64,000 bases of DNA from an uncultured Roseicyclus sp. (lineage in GTDB: Bacteria; Pseudomonadota; Alphaproteobacteria; Rhodobacterales; Rhodobacteraceae), in contig CANMRT010000003.1 of NCBI GenBank assembly GCA_947500415.1, forward strand, positions 434,001-498,000, read 5' to 3'. Both the position numbers and the translations under genes were made by a program. This document shows, one piece after another, positions 41,943 through 50,414 of this stretch (its first letter is position 1; every line of letters begins with the position of its first letter). Under the pieces are notes generated by a model. The model ran no database searches. It saw nothing but the letters and a program-made list of their open reading frames with translations, and was not told the DNA's origin.

Positions 41943-43271
41943 TTAACGCAACATAGGTACCGCAGGCTCTTCACGCCCGCGGTCCAGCGTCGCGGGACGT
42001 GGCCCACCCGTTGCCCAATCCAGCAGCTCCACCGTGTGCACAATCGGCACCTCCGTGCCGGACCCGATCTGCATCATACACCCAATATTGCCGGCCGCGA
42101 TGATGTCGGGCCGCGTGGCCTCCAACGTCTCAACCTTGCGCGCCTTAAGCTCCTTGGAGATCTCCGGCTGCATCAGGTTGTACGTTCCGGCACTGCCACA
42201 ACACAGGTGGCTGTCCGCAGGCTCAACCACTTTGAACCCAGCGCGTTTCAACAAGTCCTTCGGGAAGGTCTTGATCTGCTGTCCATGCTGCAACGAACAC
42301 GCCGCATGGTAAGCCACACGAACGCCTTCGCCGCTTTGGGCGACAACGTCCTCGGGCATCAAATCCATCAGCACTTCGCTGACATCTTTTGCGATTCCGG
42401 CCACCGCCGCCGCGTCATCGGCCAACTCCGCATCTTCGCGGAACATGTGCCCGTAATCCTTCACCGTCGTCCCGCAGCCGCTGGTGTTGATGACAATCGC
42501 GTCGAGACCCTCACCCTTCATCTCATCCGCCCAGGCGCGAATGTTTTTCGCCGCCGTGGCATGGCTTTCCGCGGTCTTGCCCATGTGGTGCGTCAGCGCC
42601 CCGCAACAGCCAGCACCGTCCGCCACGACAACCTCGGTCCCTAATCGTGTCAGCAACCGGATCGTCGCGTCATTGATATCCGTGTTCAGCGCCTTCTGCG
42701 CACAGCCCGTCATCAGCGCCACCCGCATCTTCTTCTCAGGCACTCTAAAAACCTGCGGATCATCGTTCCGGCTGACGGGCGGAATATGCTTCGGCGCCAT
42801 CTCCAACATCGCCCGCAACCGCGCATCCGGCATCATCCATGCAAACGGCTTGCCGATCTTCGCCCCCAAAAGCGCCAGTCGAAACCGCGTCGGGTAAGGC
42901 AGGATCTGCGCCAACGTCCAACGCAACACACGCTCGAAGAAGGGCCGCTTGTAAGTCTGCTCAATATACTCCCGCGCGTGATCGACCAGATGCATGTAGT
43001 GCACGCCGGACGGGCACGTCGTCATACAGGCCAGGCACGACAGGCACCGGTCAATGTGCTTAACGGTCTTCTCATCAGCCGGTCGCCCATTCTCCAGCAT
43101 GTCCTTGATCAAGTAGATGCGCCCGCGCGGGCTATCCAACTCATCGCCCAGCACCTGATAGGTCGGGCAGGTCGCCGTGCAAAACCCGCAATGGACACAG
43201 GTCCGCAGGATCTCATTCGACCGCGCCGTGGCCGCATCTTTCAACTGCTCTGGAGAGAATGTCGTTTGCAT
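41943..43271 (-). CDS. glcF: Glycolate oxidase iron-sulfur subunit
   Basis: A 442-residue subunit with two 4Fe-4S motifs, CVHCGFCTATCP (residues about 21-32) and CLSCLACMTTCP (about 73-84), and two CCG domains (CCGALTHHMG, CCGSAGTY) near 220 and 350. It carries electrons from the flavin subunits GlcD and GlcE of the glycolate dehydrogenase to the quinone pool. It follows glcE by 4 bp. Its product starts MQTTFSPEQL. Confidence 0.94.
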   Translation of the reverse strand: MQTTFSPEQLKDAATARSNEILRTCVHCGFCTATCPTYQVLGDELDSPRGRIYLIKDMLENGRPADEKTVKHIDRCLSCLACMTTCPSGVHYMHLVDHAREYIEQTYKRPFFERVLRWTLAQILPYPTRFRLALLGAKIGKPFAWMMPDARLRAMLEMAPKHIPPVSRNDDPQVFRVPEKKMRVALMTGCAQKALNTDINDATIRLLTRLGTEVVVADGAGCCGALTHHMGKTAESHATAAKNIRAWADEMKGEGLDAIVINTSGCGTTVKDYGHMFREDAELADDAAAVAGIAKDVSEVLMDLMPEDVVAQSGEGVRVAYHAACSLQHGQQIKTFPKDLLKRAGFKVVEPADSHLCCGSAGTYNLMQPEISKELKARKVETLEATRPDIIAAGNIGCMMQIGSGTEVPIVHTVELLDWATGGPRPATLDRGREEPAVPMLR

Positions 43272-43275
43272 CGCC

Positions 43276-44472
43276 TCAGCCCCCCATCAAGCCAGCATTC
43301 AAGATGCCGCGCGGATCGAATTTCGCCCTCAGCCCCGCCGACAACCTGGCAACGCCGGCGGCCTCCGGCTGGAACGCACTCACTTGCGACAGGACGGCAT
43401 CGGGTGCCTTGAACAACGTCGCATGGCCGCCAGTCATGGTGCTGCATATATCCTGAAGCGATTTGTGGAACCCAATGATCCCCGCCTCTGCGCCTGTCTC
43501 GCCGGTCTCCAACGTATGGGCCGCCTGCTCTGCCGCCTCGCTGGTCAAACGCACCCACGCCAACCCTCCGGCCCAATCCAATTGATAGTCGAATCCCACT
43601 GCCCGGCTTGCCCCAGCCAACATCGTCGCAACCAACTCCGACGCCTTCATAGAGACGCGCCATACTGCCGCCGAGCCGTCTGCGAAATCGGCAACGTCGC
43701 GCAACCGCGCCCAAAGCGCCGATGACGCATCCGGATCATCGATCACCCGGTTCTCTCCCCCAACCAATGCCTGCAACTGCGCCACCCGGTAGGCTACTGA
43801 TTCCTCCAGCCCTTCAACCCGCAGATAAACCGCTTCACCCGGCACGTAGGCCGCACCGTTCACATCGAACGGAGAGCTCATGGCCTTCGTCATCGCCTCC
43901 AGCGCATCGGAGGATGAACCCACCTGAATCGCAACCGTCGCACCGTTCAGCTTCGGCAGCACCTTGAACGCGACCTCGCTCATCACGCCCAAAGTGCCCC
44001 AGGACCCCGCCATCAGCTTCACCAGATCGTAGCCGGTGACATTCTTCATCACGCGCCCGCCGTTTTTCACTACAGCGCCCACACCATCCACAAACCGCAC
44101 GCCAATCAGCGAGTCCCGACACGCACCGGCCTGCAACCGCCGAGGGCCCGAAGCATTGGCCGCCACAACGCCACCGATCGTCGAACTCCCCTCGCGTCCC
44201 AGAAGCCCGTCCATTTGGGGCGGCTCAAATGGCAACATCTGCCCTTCACCCGCCAACAGCGCCTCGATCTCCGCCAGCGGCGTGCCTGCACGCGCGACCA
44301 GAGTCAGCGCGCCGGGCTCGTAAAGCTCAACGCCCGACATCCCGGCCATCGACAGGACTTCGCCGGGTGCAGCTGTGCCAATGGACCGCGTCCCACCGCC
44401 AACCACCCGAAGCGCACCTGTGGCATCCGCCACCATACCGGCCAGCTCAGTCTCATTCGCAGGGCTCAACAT
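43276..44472 (-). CDS. glcE: Glycolate oxidase FAD-binding subunit
   Basis: A 398-residue FAD-binding subunit. A shortened FAD_binding_4 domain (GALRVVGGGTRSIG near 20, SSTIGGVVAANASGPRRLQAGACRDSLIGVRFVDG near 100) with the glycolate-oxidase GlcE C-terminus (FDPRGILNAG). The ATG at 44472 was selected because GAGGG is 9 nt upstream; ATG at 44481 is too close to it. A repeat-family-A element lies just upstream, between glcD and glcE. Confidence 0.92.
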   Translation of the reverse strand: MLSPANETELAGMVADATGALRVVGGGTRSIGTAAPGEVLSMAGMSGVELYEPGALTLVARAGTPLAEIEALLAGEGQMLPFEPPQMDGLLGREGSSTIGGVVAANASGPRRLQAGACRDSLIGVRFVDGVGAVVKNGGRVMKNVTGYDLVKLMAGSWGTLGVMSEVAFKVLPKLNGATVAIQVGSSSDALEAMTKAMSSPFDVNGAAYVPGEAVYLRVEGLEESVAYRVAQLQALVGGENRVIDDPDASSALWARLRDVADFADGSAAVWRVSMKASELVATMLAGASRAVGFDYQLDWAGGLAWVRLTSEAAEQAAHTLETGETGAEAGIIGFHKSLQDICSTMTGGHATLFKAPDAVLSQVSAFQPEAAGVARLSAGLRAKFDPRGILNAGLMGG

Positions 44473-44481
44473 CGTGCCCAT

Positions 44482-44536
44482 CCCTCTTTGTTCCAGAAAT
44501 ATGCTGGGGGAGTGCGAAGGGGGTAACACCCCCTCG
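44482..44536 (+). repeat. Intergenic repeat family A, copy 3
   Basis: CCTCTTTGTTCCAGAAATAT, then GCTGGGGGAG, then a hairpin GGGGG-TAACA-CCCCC at the end. It lies in the 79-bp glcD-glcE gap, where it could modulate operon transcription. Compare 4060-4116 and 12507-12575. Confidence 0.6.
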
Positions 44537-44551
44537 CATTGGTCGACGCCG

Positions 44552-45997
44552 TCAGGCGGCGAAATCCTTCTCTCGGCGGGTGCGCGATGTCTCCAAGGGA
44601 AACACCTTCGCTGGGTTCAGCAACCAGGCCGGATCGAAAACATCCTTCACCCGCATCTGCGCCTCCATATCCGCGTCGGTGAATTGCGCGCCCATCAGGT
44701 CGCGTTTCTCGATTCCGACGCCGTGCTCGCCCGTCAGGCAACCGCCGACCTCGACGCAAAGCCGCAGAATATCTGCACCGCATTGTTCGCACAGTTCCAG
44801 ATCGCCCGGCTTGTTGGCATCGAACATGATCAGCGGATGCATGTTTCCATCACCCGCATGGAAGACGTTGCCCACGTTCAGCCCGTACTTCGCGGAAATC
44901 TCCTCAATCCCTTTCAGAACCCTCGGCAATTCGCTGACGGGGATGGTGCCGTCGAGGCACATGTAATCCGCCACCTGCCCGACAGCGCCAAACGCGCTCT
45001 TTCGGCCAAGCCAGATGCGCCCCGCTTCTTCCGCCGTCTCGGCCTCCCGCAGTTCCACCGGGTTATGCGACCGCGCGATCTGCTTGATCAGACCAAGCTG
45101 CGCGTCAATCTCCGCGGGACTGCCCTCAACCTCAACGATCAGCAGCGCCTCGCAATCGGGATAACCGGCCTTCGCGTGCCGCTCCGTGATCTCCAGAATG
45201 GGCCGGTCCATGAATTCGATGGCCACCGGCAAAACGCCCGCCTTGATGATGTCGCTGACGCAAGCCCCCGCCACTTCGTTGGAATCGAATGCGATCAGAA
45301 CGGGCCGCGCCCCTTCCGGCTTGCGCAAGATGCGCAACGTCGCCTCGGTCACAACACCCAACTGCCCCTCACTGCCACAAATCAGCCCAAGCAGATCGTA
45401 GCCACCGCTATCCAGATGCGCGCCGCCAATCTCGACGACTTCGCCCTCCATCGTGACCATCGTCACACCCAGCAGGTTGTTCGTCGTCACCCCGTATTTC
45501 AGGCAATGCGCGCCGCCCGAGTTCATCGCGATATTTCCCGCGATGGCGCAGGCCAGCTGGCTTGACGGATCGGGCGCATAGAAGAAATCTTCCGCCTCCA
45601 CCGCGCCCGTCACGCTCAGGTTCGTGCGCCCCGTCTGCACCCGGATAATGCGGTTGTCGTAGTCCGTCTCCAGCACCCGGTTCATCCGCGCGACCCCAAG
45701 GATCACGCTATCCGCTGTCGGCAACGCCCCCCCAGCCAGAGATGTGCCAGAGCCGCGCGGCACAACCGGCACGCCTTCCTCGTGGCAGATCTTCAACGCC
45801 GCCGCGACCTCTTCGGTCGACGATGGCAGGATCGCTGCCAGCGGAGGGCACTTGTAGGCCGTCAACGCGTCACATTCATAGGCGAGCGTTTCGGCTGCGT
45901 CGTGGATCACTGCCGTCTTCGGCAGTACCTTCTGCAACCGCTCAACAATCCGCGCCTTTCGGGCCAGGATGCGGGCATCGGGCATTGGCATCTCCAT
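44552..45997 (-). CDS. glcD: Glycolate oxidase subunit GlcD
   Basis: A 481-residue FAD-linked oxidase. FAD-binding VVPRGSGTSLAGGALP (about residues 77-92), IAGNIAMNSGGAHCLKYGVTTNNLLG (about 145-170), C-terminal FAD-oxidase domain with GNVFHAGDGNMHPL (about 375) and LTGEHGVGIEK (about 430). It oxidises glycolate to glyoxylate with GlcE and GlcF. ATG 45997 has GAGGGAG about 8 nt upstream. Start of the glcD-glcE-glcF operon. Confidence 0.95.
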   Translation of the reverse strand: MEMPMPDARILARKARIVERLQKVLPKTAVIHDAAETLAYECDALTAYKCPPLAAILPSSTEEVAAALKICHEEGVPVVPRGSGTSLAGGALPTADSVILGVARMNRVLETDYDNRIIRVQTGRTNLSVTGAVEAEDFFYAPDPSSQLACAIAGNIAMNSGGAHCLKYGVTTNNLLGVTMVTMEGEVVEIGGAHLDSGGYDLLGLICGSEGQLGVVTEATLRILRKPEGARPVLIAFDSNEVAGACVSDIIKAGVLPVAIEFMDRPILEITERHAKAGYPDCEALLIVEVEGSPAEIDAQLGLIKQIARSHNPVELREAETAEEAGRIWLGRKSAFGAVGQVADYMCLDGTIPVSELPRVLKGIEEISAKYGLNVGNVFHAGDGNMHPLIMFDANKPGDLELCEQCGADILRLCVEVGGCLTGEHGVGIEKRDLMGAQFTDADMEAQMRVKDVFDPAWLLNPAKVFPLETSRTRREKDFAA

Positions 45998-46137
45998 CGG
46001 CGCATCTCCCTCAAATTCCCAGATTGGTAAAAATATATAACCAATATTGTAATTGAGCAAAGGAATTCATGCCGCACCCGTGCCAAACCCGCCGTCACAA
46101 CTTGCAGGCGAGCGCATTAGGCCGCACAACCCGACCC

Positions 46138-46551
46138 ATGGAATGGGTCAAGGTCTTGCATCTATTGTGTGTTCTGGGGTGGATGACCGGCATCTTCGCC
46201 GCCCCGCGCGCGATTATCTTCTGGAAACGCGAATGGGCCGCGACGGGCACGTTTGGGCCCACTGGCGATTTGACCATCCGCATCTACCGCTTTTCGCTGG
46301 GCCTTGGCGTGATCGCGATTCTCTCTGGCCTCTACCTCGCACACCTTTGGGGGTGGCCCACCTGGAGCCACGCCAAGATCGCCGTGGTTGCCGCCCTCGC
46401 AGCGCACTACGGCTGGACCGGGCGTCTCGTCCTGCGCGCAAAGCGCGGCATCTTCACCGAAAGCGACCGCTGGCTGCGCGTCTACAATGAGATCAGCGTT
46501 TTCGGCGCCATCGGGGTCCTCATCCTCGTGGTTTACAAACCCTGGGGCTAG
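46138..46551 (+). CDS. CopD/HemJ-like membrane protein
   Basis: A 137-residue membrane protein with four helices. The start WVKVLHLLCVLGWMTGIFAAPRAI and the His-containing middle (YLAHLWGWPTWSHAKI) resemble the HemJ/CopD-type small membrane proteins with conserved His. It is shorter than HemJ proper, so a protoporphyrinogen oxidase role is not certain. The ATG at 46138 begins the hydrophobic helix; no strong ribosome binding site. It is divergent from glcD. Confidence 0.7.
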   Translation: MEWVKVLHLLCVLGWMTGIFAAPRAIIFWKREWAATGTFGPTGDLTIRIYRFSLGLGVIAILSGLYLAHLWGWPTWSHAKIAVVAALAAHYGWTGRLVLRAKRGIFTESDRWLRVYNEISVFGAIGVLILVVYKPWG

Positions 46552-46647
46552 GCCTCGTGCAGTCCTGCGCAGACAGGTTCGGCCAGGATTTGCCTTCTCG
46601 CATCCATGTGATGAGGTAATTCGCGTGTAGTTACGTATAAACTACAA

Positions 46648-46998
46648 ATGCACTACAGGTTCTTGCTCCTCCTTTTCGCCCTTCCCGCCCATGCCGATCC
46701 CGCTGAAATCGTGGGGGTTGAAGCTACGTCCGGCAGCGACGGCTGGCGGTTTTCCGTGACCCTCGCCCACGAAGATACCGGCTGGGATGACTACGCAGAT
46801 GGTTGGCGGGTAGAGCTTTCAGATGGCACAATTGTAGGCGACCGACCCCTCGCCCATCCCCATGTGAACGAGCAGCCCTTCACCCGCTCTGCCTCCGGCG
46901 TTGCGATCCCTGAAGGAACCGATCGAGTCTTTATCCGCGCGCGCACAAACGTGGATGGTTGGGCCGAAGACACCGTGCCGTTCTCCCTGCCGCAATAA
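46648..46998 (+). CDS. Small secreted hypothetical protein
   Basis: A 116-residue protein with a signal peptide (YRFLLLLFALPAHA, cleavage near residue 16) and a beta-rich mature part with GWRFSVTLAHEDTGWDDYADGW, HPHVNEQPFTRS, and TDRVFIRARTN. It looks like a single Ig-like or C2-like beta sandwich. The family is not recognised by me. It is about 96 bp downstream of the CopD-like gene. Confidence 0.65.
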   Translation: MHYRFLLLLFALPAHADPAEIVGVEATSGSDGWRFSVTLAHEDTGWDDYADGWRVELSDGTIVGDRPLAHPHVNEQPFTRSASGVAIPEGTDRVFIRARTNVDGWAEDTVPFSLPQ

Positions 46999-47085
46999 GC
47001 TATCGCCCCATCCGCGCCGCATATCGATCCTGAAATCGCCGCGAAGACCCTGCATCCGTTAACCAAGAATAACGGAGGCAGTCCC

Positions 47086-47322
47086 ATGCTAGATACCTAC
47101 AAACCGCACCACGTGTCCCGCAAACCAAAGGCCGCCGTCGCCACGCGCCGCTGCCACCGGTGCCGCAGTAGCGGCATGTGCCCTTGCCGGACGTGCGGCG
47201 GATCTGGAAAAATCTTCGCAGGCGCAGACCGCACCGGTCGCCCGTCCTTCCGCACCTGCCAAGGGTGTTCGGGCCGCAAGCAAATGCGCTGCACAACCTG
47301 TAACGGCCAACTGTTCATCTAG
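47086..47322 (+). CDS. Small Cys-rich zinc-ribbon protein, DnaJ-like
   Basis: A 78-residue protein with ten Cys. CHRCRSSGMCPCRTCGGSGK and TCQGCSGRKQMRCTTCNGQ repeat the CxxCxGxG-like knuckles of the DnaJ central zinc domain, without a J-domain. GGAGG 7 nt before ATG. It probably binds two zinc ions; RNA or protein partner unknown. It stands alone upstream of repeat-family-B copy 2. Confidence 0.75.
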   Translation: MLDTYKPHHVSRKPKAAVATRRCHRCRSSGMCPCRTCGGSGKIFAGADRTGRPSFRTCQGCSGRKQMRCTTCNGQLFI

Positions 47323-47329
47323 CACGCCC

Positions 47330-47380
47330 ACGGGACGGCGGGAGGGGCGAGGCCGCAAGGCCAGCGTCTTCCCCGGCCCT
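47330..47380. repeat. Intergenic repeat family B, copy 2
   Basis: ACGGGACGGCGGGAGGGGCG at 47330-47349 is identical to 12578-12597. The 3' end CCAGCGTCTTCCCCGGCCCT matches the first copy with small changes. The interior is only GAGG-CCGCAAGG. The two arms can pair, so it may end both convergent transcripts here. Confidence 0.6.
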
Positions 47381-48345
47381 TACGCTTGCACCAATGCGGC
47401 CAGCGCCGGAACCACACGTTCTTGGTAGCGCACAAGGTCCTCACGCGTGCCGATGACCGAAAACGATCCAGCCTCCGGATCAAACGCCACGCCCTCCGGC
47501 GGCGGGCACGCTTTCTGCAAAACGTCCGCCCAATCGTGGCCCGAGCGCTCGTCGTCAAAGAACCCATTGAGATAGTCGATGTGCACCACGAACCATCCAT
47601 CGCGCGAAACCTTCGACAAAGCGCTATCGCGCTTGAATGGCAGGTCGCGGTCCATGCGAATAAAGCGAACATCATCTGCCCGGTCCAAAAGGGCGGCAAA
47701 GGGCACAGGGTCCGGCCCCTTCACGGCGTTGAGCTGCAGGAACTCCATTTTCTGCACCGGTAGCTCGTCCCAACTGGGCAGCTTGAGGCTTTGCAAGGTC
47801 AGCCGCCTCAACGCATGACAATCTGCCAGCGCCCCGATGCCCTTGTCATATCCCATGATGTAGAGGTCTTGCAGCATGGCCAAGCCCGACAAACCGCTTA
47901 AGTCGACAGCTTTTGAGGCTTTCCCTTCGCGGATCAAAGATAGCTTTCGCAGCTTCGGCCAAGCCTCCAACACGTCCCCCAGCGGATAGGCCGCATGAAC
48001 CTCAAGCTCTGCCGTTTCCAAATGCGTCAAGGCGCACAAGGGTGCCACATCGACCAAAGCCGGGATCGAATAATGCAGCTTGAGATGCCGCAGGTTTGGC
48101 AGGGACGCCAACCCGCTCACATTCACAGGCTCACGGCCAATGGCGGAGTAGAGCCGCAGTCCAAGTTCCGGCCAACGCGCAAACATTTGGTCAAGCGCCC
48201 GCAGGACTGCCTGATCAACGTCTGCGAACATCGACGACACGCATTGAAGCGTAGTGTAGTTCAACCCCGCCGGATCTGCCGCAAGCTTTCCTTCAAGCTC
48301 TTCCAAATCGGCGGGGCCAGTCCGCGGAAGCTCGACAATCGGCAC
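47380..48345 (-). CDS. Leucine-rich-repeat-like protein
   Basis: A 321-residue cytoplasmic protein. Residues 60-215 contain repeated LxxLxxLxLxx segments (GLASLPNLRHLKLHYS, PLCALTHLETAELEVH, LSGLAMLQDLYIMG, ADCHALRRLTLQSL) giving an LRR-like solenoid. The C-terminal part (GWFVVHIDYLNGFFDDERSGHDWADVLQ) is unassigned. Its start codon lies one base from the stop of the 688-residue envelope protein, so it ends the MoxR/DUF58 cluster. The function is unknown. Confidence 0.75.
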   Translation of the reverse strand: MPIVELPRTGPADLEELEGKLAADPAGLNYTTLQCVSSMFADVDQAVLRALDQMFARWPELGLRLYSAIGREPVNVSGLASLPNLRHLKLHYSIPALVDVAPLCALTHLETAELEVHAAYPLGDVLEAWPKLRKLSLIREGKASKAVDLSGLSGLAMLQDLYIMGYDKGIGALADCHALRRLTLQSLKLPSWDELPVQKMEFLQLNAVKGPDPVPFAALLDRADDVRFIRMDRDLPFKRDSALSKVSRDGWFVVHIDYLNGFFDDERSGHDWADVLQKACPPPEGVAFDPEAGSFSVIGTREDLVRYQERVVPALAALVQA

Positions 48346-50412
48346 TTATTGCCGCCCTTCCCTCAGCCACCCGGCCAGCATCAAGCCCGCAGCAATCAGC
48401 AGGAACAGCCAGGCCGAAACGAGCGGGGTCACTGTGACATCGGTCGTCACGTAGGCCTCTCGCGTCATCAGGCCCAACCAGCCGCGACCGTGTGCCGTGC
48501 GGCCTTCACCAACGCGGCGCACATCAGGTAATCCGTCTTCAAGGCGGAACGACCGCCCGCCCGTGACCTCCGCCAAGGGATCAATCTGATCGGCACCCGC
48601 AATCGTGACCTCAAACTCACGCGGTGCAGCGGGCCCCAACGCAATCACGCGCTCAAGATCACCCTCTCGTAGCCGGTAGAGCCCCTGCTCCTCGCCAGAA
48701 ACCTCCGCAGTGAAGGCCCCCGGAGCAGTCTCTTCAAGCGGCACTTCAATCTCTTCGCCATCCGGCGTCGTCACGGTCACCGCACCAACCGTGTCGGCCA
48801 GCGTGCGACGCGTGATCAGGATCGTCTGGCCATCGACATCCGCGGTCAGCGCCTCTTCCTCAAGATCCGGCTCGCCCATCATCCAATGTGCCAGACGACG
48901 CAGCAGTTCCAGCTGAGGACCACCGCCCTCATACCCACGATCCCAAAGCCAGGCGTGATCCGAGGCCAAAAGCGCCACGCGCCCCTCGCCGACGCGATCG
49001 AGCATCAACAGCGGTGCGCCATTGGCACCTTCCATCACCGTCTGACCGCCCTGCTCCGTCAGCTCAATCTGGCGGAACCAACGGCCCCAAGGATCGTCGC
49101 TGGTTGGAAGCGGCGTATGCTCCATCTCCAGTCCCGTGGTAACGGGATGCCGCTGACCAAGTTCACTGATCGTGGGCAAATACGGCTCTTCAATCACCCG
49201 CGCCGTCGGGCGGCCCGGCAAGATATCAGCCAAGGGCGTCCGGAAGAGCGAGGATGCCCCGGCAAAATCCGGCCCCGCCGCCAACAACAACGCGCCACCG
49301 TCTTCGACATAGCGACGGATGTTGTCGAGGTAGAGCATCGGAAGAATGCCGCGCCGCTGGTAGCGGTCGAAAATGATCAGATCGAATTCATCCACCGCTT
49401 CTGTGAACAACTCACGCGTCGGGAAAGCGATCAGCGACAGTTCTGACACCGGCACGCCGTCTTGCCGATCGGGCGGGCGCAGGATGGTGAAATGGACCAG
49501 ATCCACCGACGGGTCGGACTTCAGTAGGTTGCGCCAAGTGCGCTGGCCGGGATGCGGCTCACCACTCACCAGCAGAACGCGCAGTCTGTCGCGGATGCCA
49601 TTGATCTGGACCACTGCCGCGTTGTTTCGGACGGTCAGCTCACCCTCCGCCTCGGGCACCGTGAATTGTACGACGTTCTGCCCTGCATGTTCCAGCGTCA
49701 GCGGCAGGTCGAGGCTTTCACCAACAGGCACCACGTAGCTCTGCGGCGGCCCACCATCGAGCGAAATGATGATCTCAGACCTCCCTTCAAGTCCCGCAGG
49801 AACCGCGCCCTGATCCTCGATCCTAAGGGTCAGTTGAAGTTCTTCGCCAATGATCCCAAACGCAGGCGCGGTCTCGATCACCAACCGCCTGTCCCAATCC
49901 CCCTCTCGCCCGGTAATCATGGCATGAATTGGCGCGGGCATTTCCGGCACAAGTTCCGGATCATGAAGCCGTCCGTCGGTGATCAGCAGCGCACCGGCAA
50001 CCCGGGCACGGGGCTCTTCCGCCATCATGCGCTGCAATTCGGCCATCAACAGCGTGCCGGAGTTGTCCTCGGCATCACCCACACGGGCGACCCGCGCCTC
50101 CATCCCGAGATCTTCAATCTCCGCCTCAAGCGCCTCCAGCGCCTCCGCCGTTTGCTCGGGCCGGTCACTGATCCGTTGCGACGCGCTTTCGTCGACAACC
50201 ACCAACACGATGTCTGTCAGAGGGTCGCGGTCTTCGTTCTGCAGCGACGGGTTAACCAAGGCCGCCAAAAGCGCGGCCCCGGCCAAGAGCCGGAAAAACC
50301 ACCCCGACAACCCGCGCCAGATGGCGAGCGCGACGATCAAGACAAGCGCCACACCCAGCGCGTAGATCGCGGGCCACATCAACAGCGGATCGAAAAGGAT
50401 CTGGTTCGCCAT
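48346..50412 (-). CDS. Membrane-anchored VWA/glutamine-amidotransferase-like protein
   Basis: A 688-residue protein with an N-terminal double membrane helix (residues about 12-60), a VWA-like stretch (LTDIVLVVVDESASQR, a MIDAS-like DESAS), a middle part with a class I glutamine amidotransferase-like fold (VRVLLVSGEPHPGQ, DLIIFDRYQRRGILP, GGALLLAAGPDFAG), and a C-terminal helix (residues 663-682). It is the usual companion of MoxR/DUF58/DUF4159. Gap of 2 bp to the DUF4159 gene. Role: probably assembly or chaperoning of an envelope or enzyme complex. Confidence 0.82.
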   Translation of the reverse strand: MANQILFDPLLMWPAIYALGVALVLIVALAIWRGLSGWFFRLLAGAALLAALVNPSLQNEDRDPLTDIVLVVVDESASQRISDRPEQTAEALEALEAEIEDLGMEARVARVGDAEDNSGTLLMAELQRMMAEEPRARVAGALLITDGRLHDPELVPEMPAPIHAMITGREGDWDRRLVIETAPAFGIIGEELQLTLRIEDQGAVPAGLEGRSEIIISLDGGPPQSYVVPVGESLDLPLTLEHAGQNVVQFTVPEAEGELTVRNNAAVVQINGIRDRLRVLLVSGEPHPGQRTWRNLLKSDPSVDLVHFTILRPPDRQDGVPVSELSLIAFPTRELFTEAVDEFDLIIFDRYQRRGILPMLYLDNIRRYVEDGGALLLAAGPDFAGASSLFRTPLADILPGRPTARVIEEPYLPTISELGQRHPVTTGLEMEHTPLPTSDDPWGRWFRQIELTEQGGQTVMEGANGAPLLMLDRVGEGRVALLASDHAWLWDRGYEGGGPQLELLRRLAHWMMGEPDLEEEALTADVDGQTILITRRTLADTVGAVTVTTPDGEEIEVPLEETAPGAFTAEVSGEEQGLYRLREGDLERVIALGPAAPREFEVTIAGADQIDPLAEVTGGRSFRLEDGLPDVRRVGEGRTAHGRGWLGLMTREAYVTTDVTVTPLVSAWLFLLIAAGLMLAGWLREGRQ

Positions 50413-50414
50413 GC

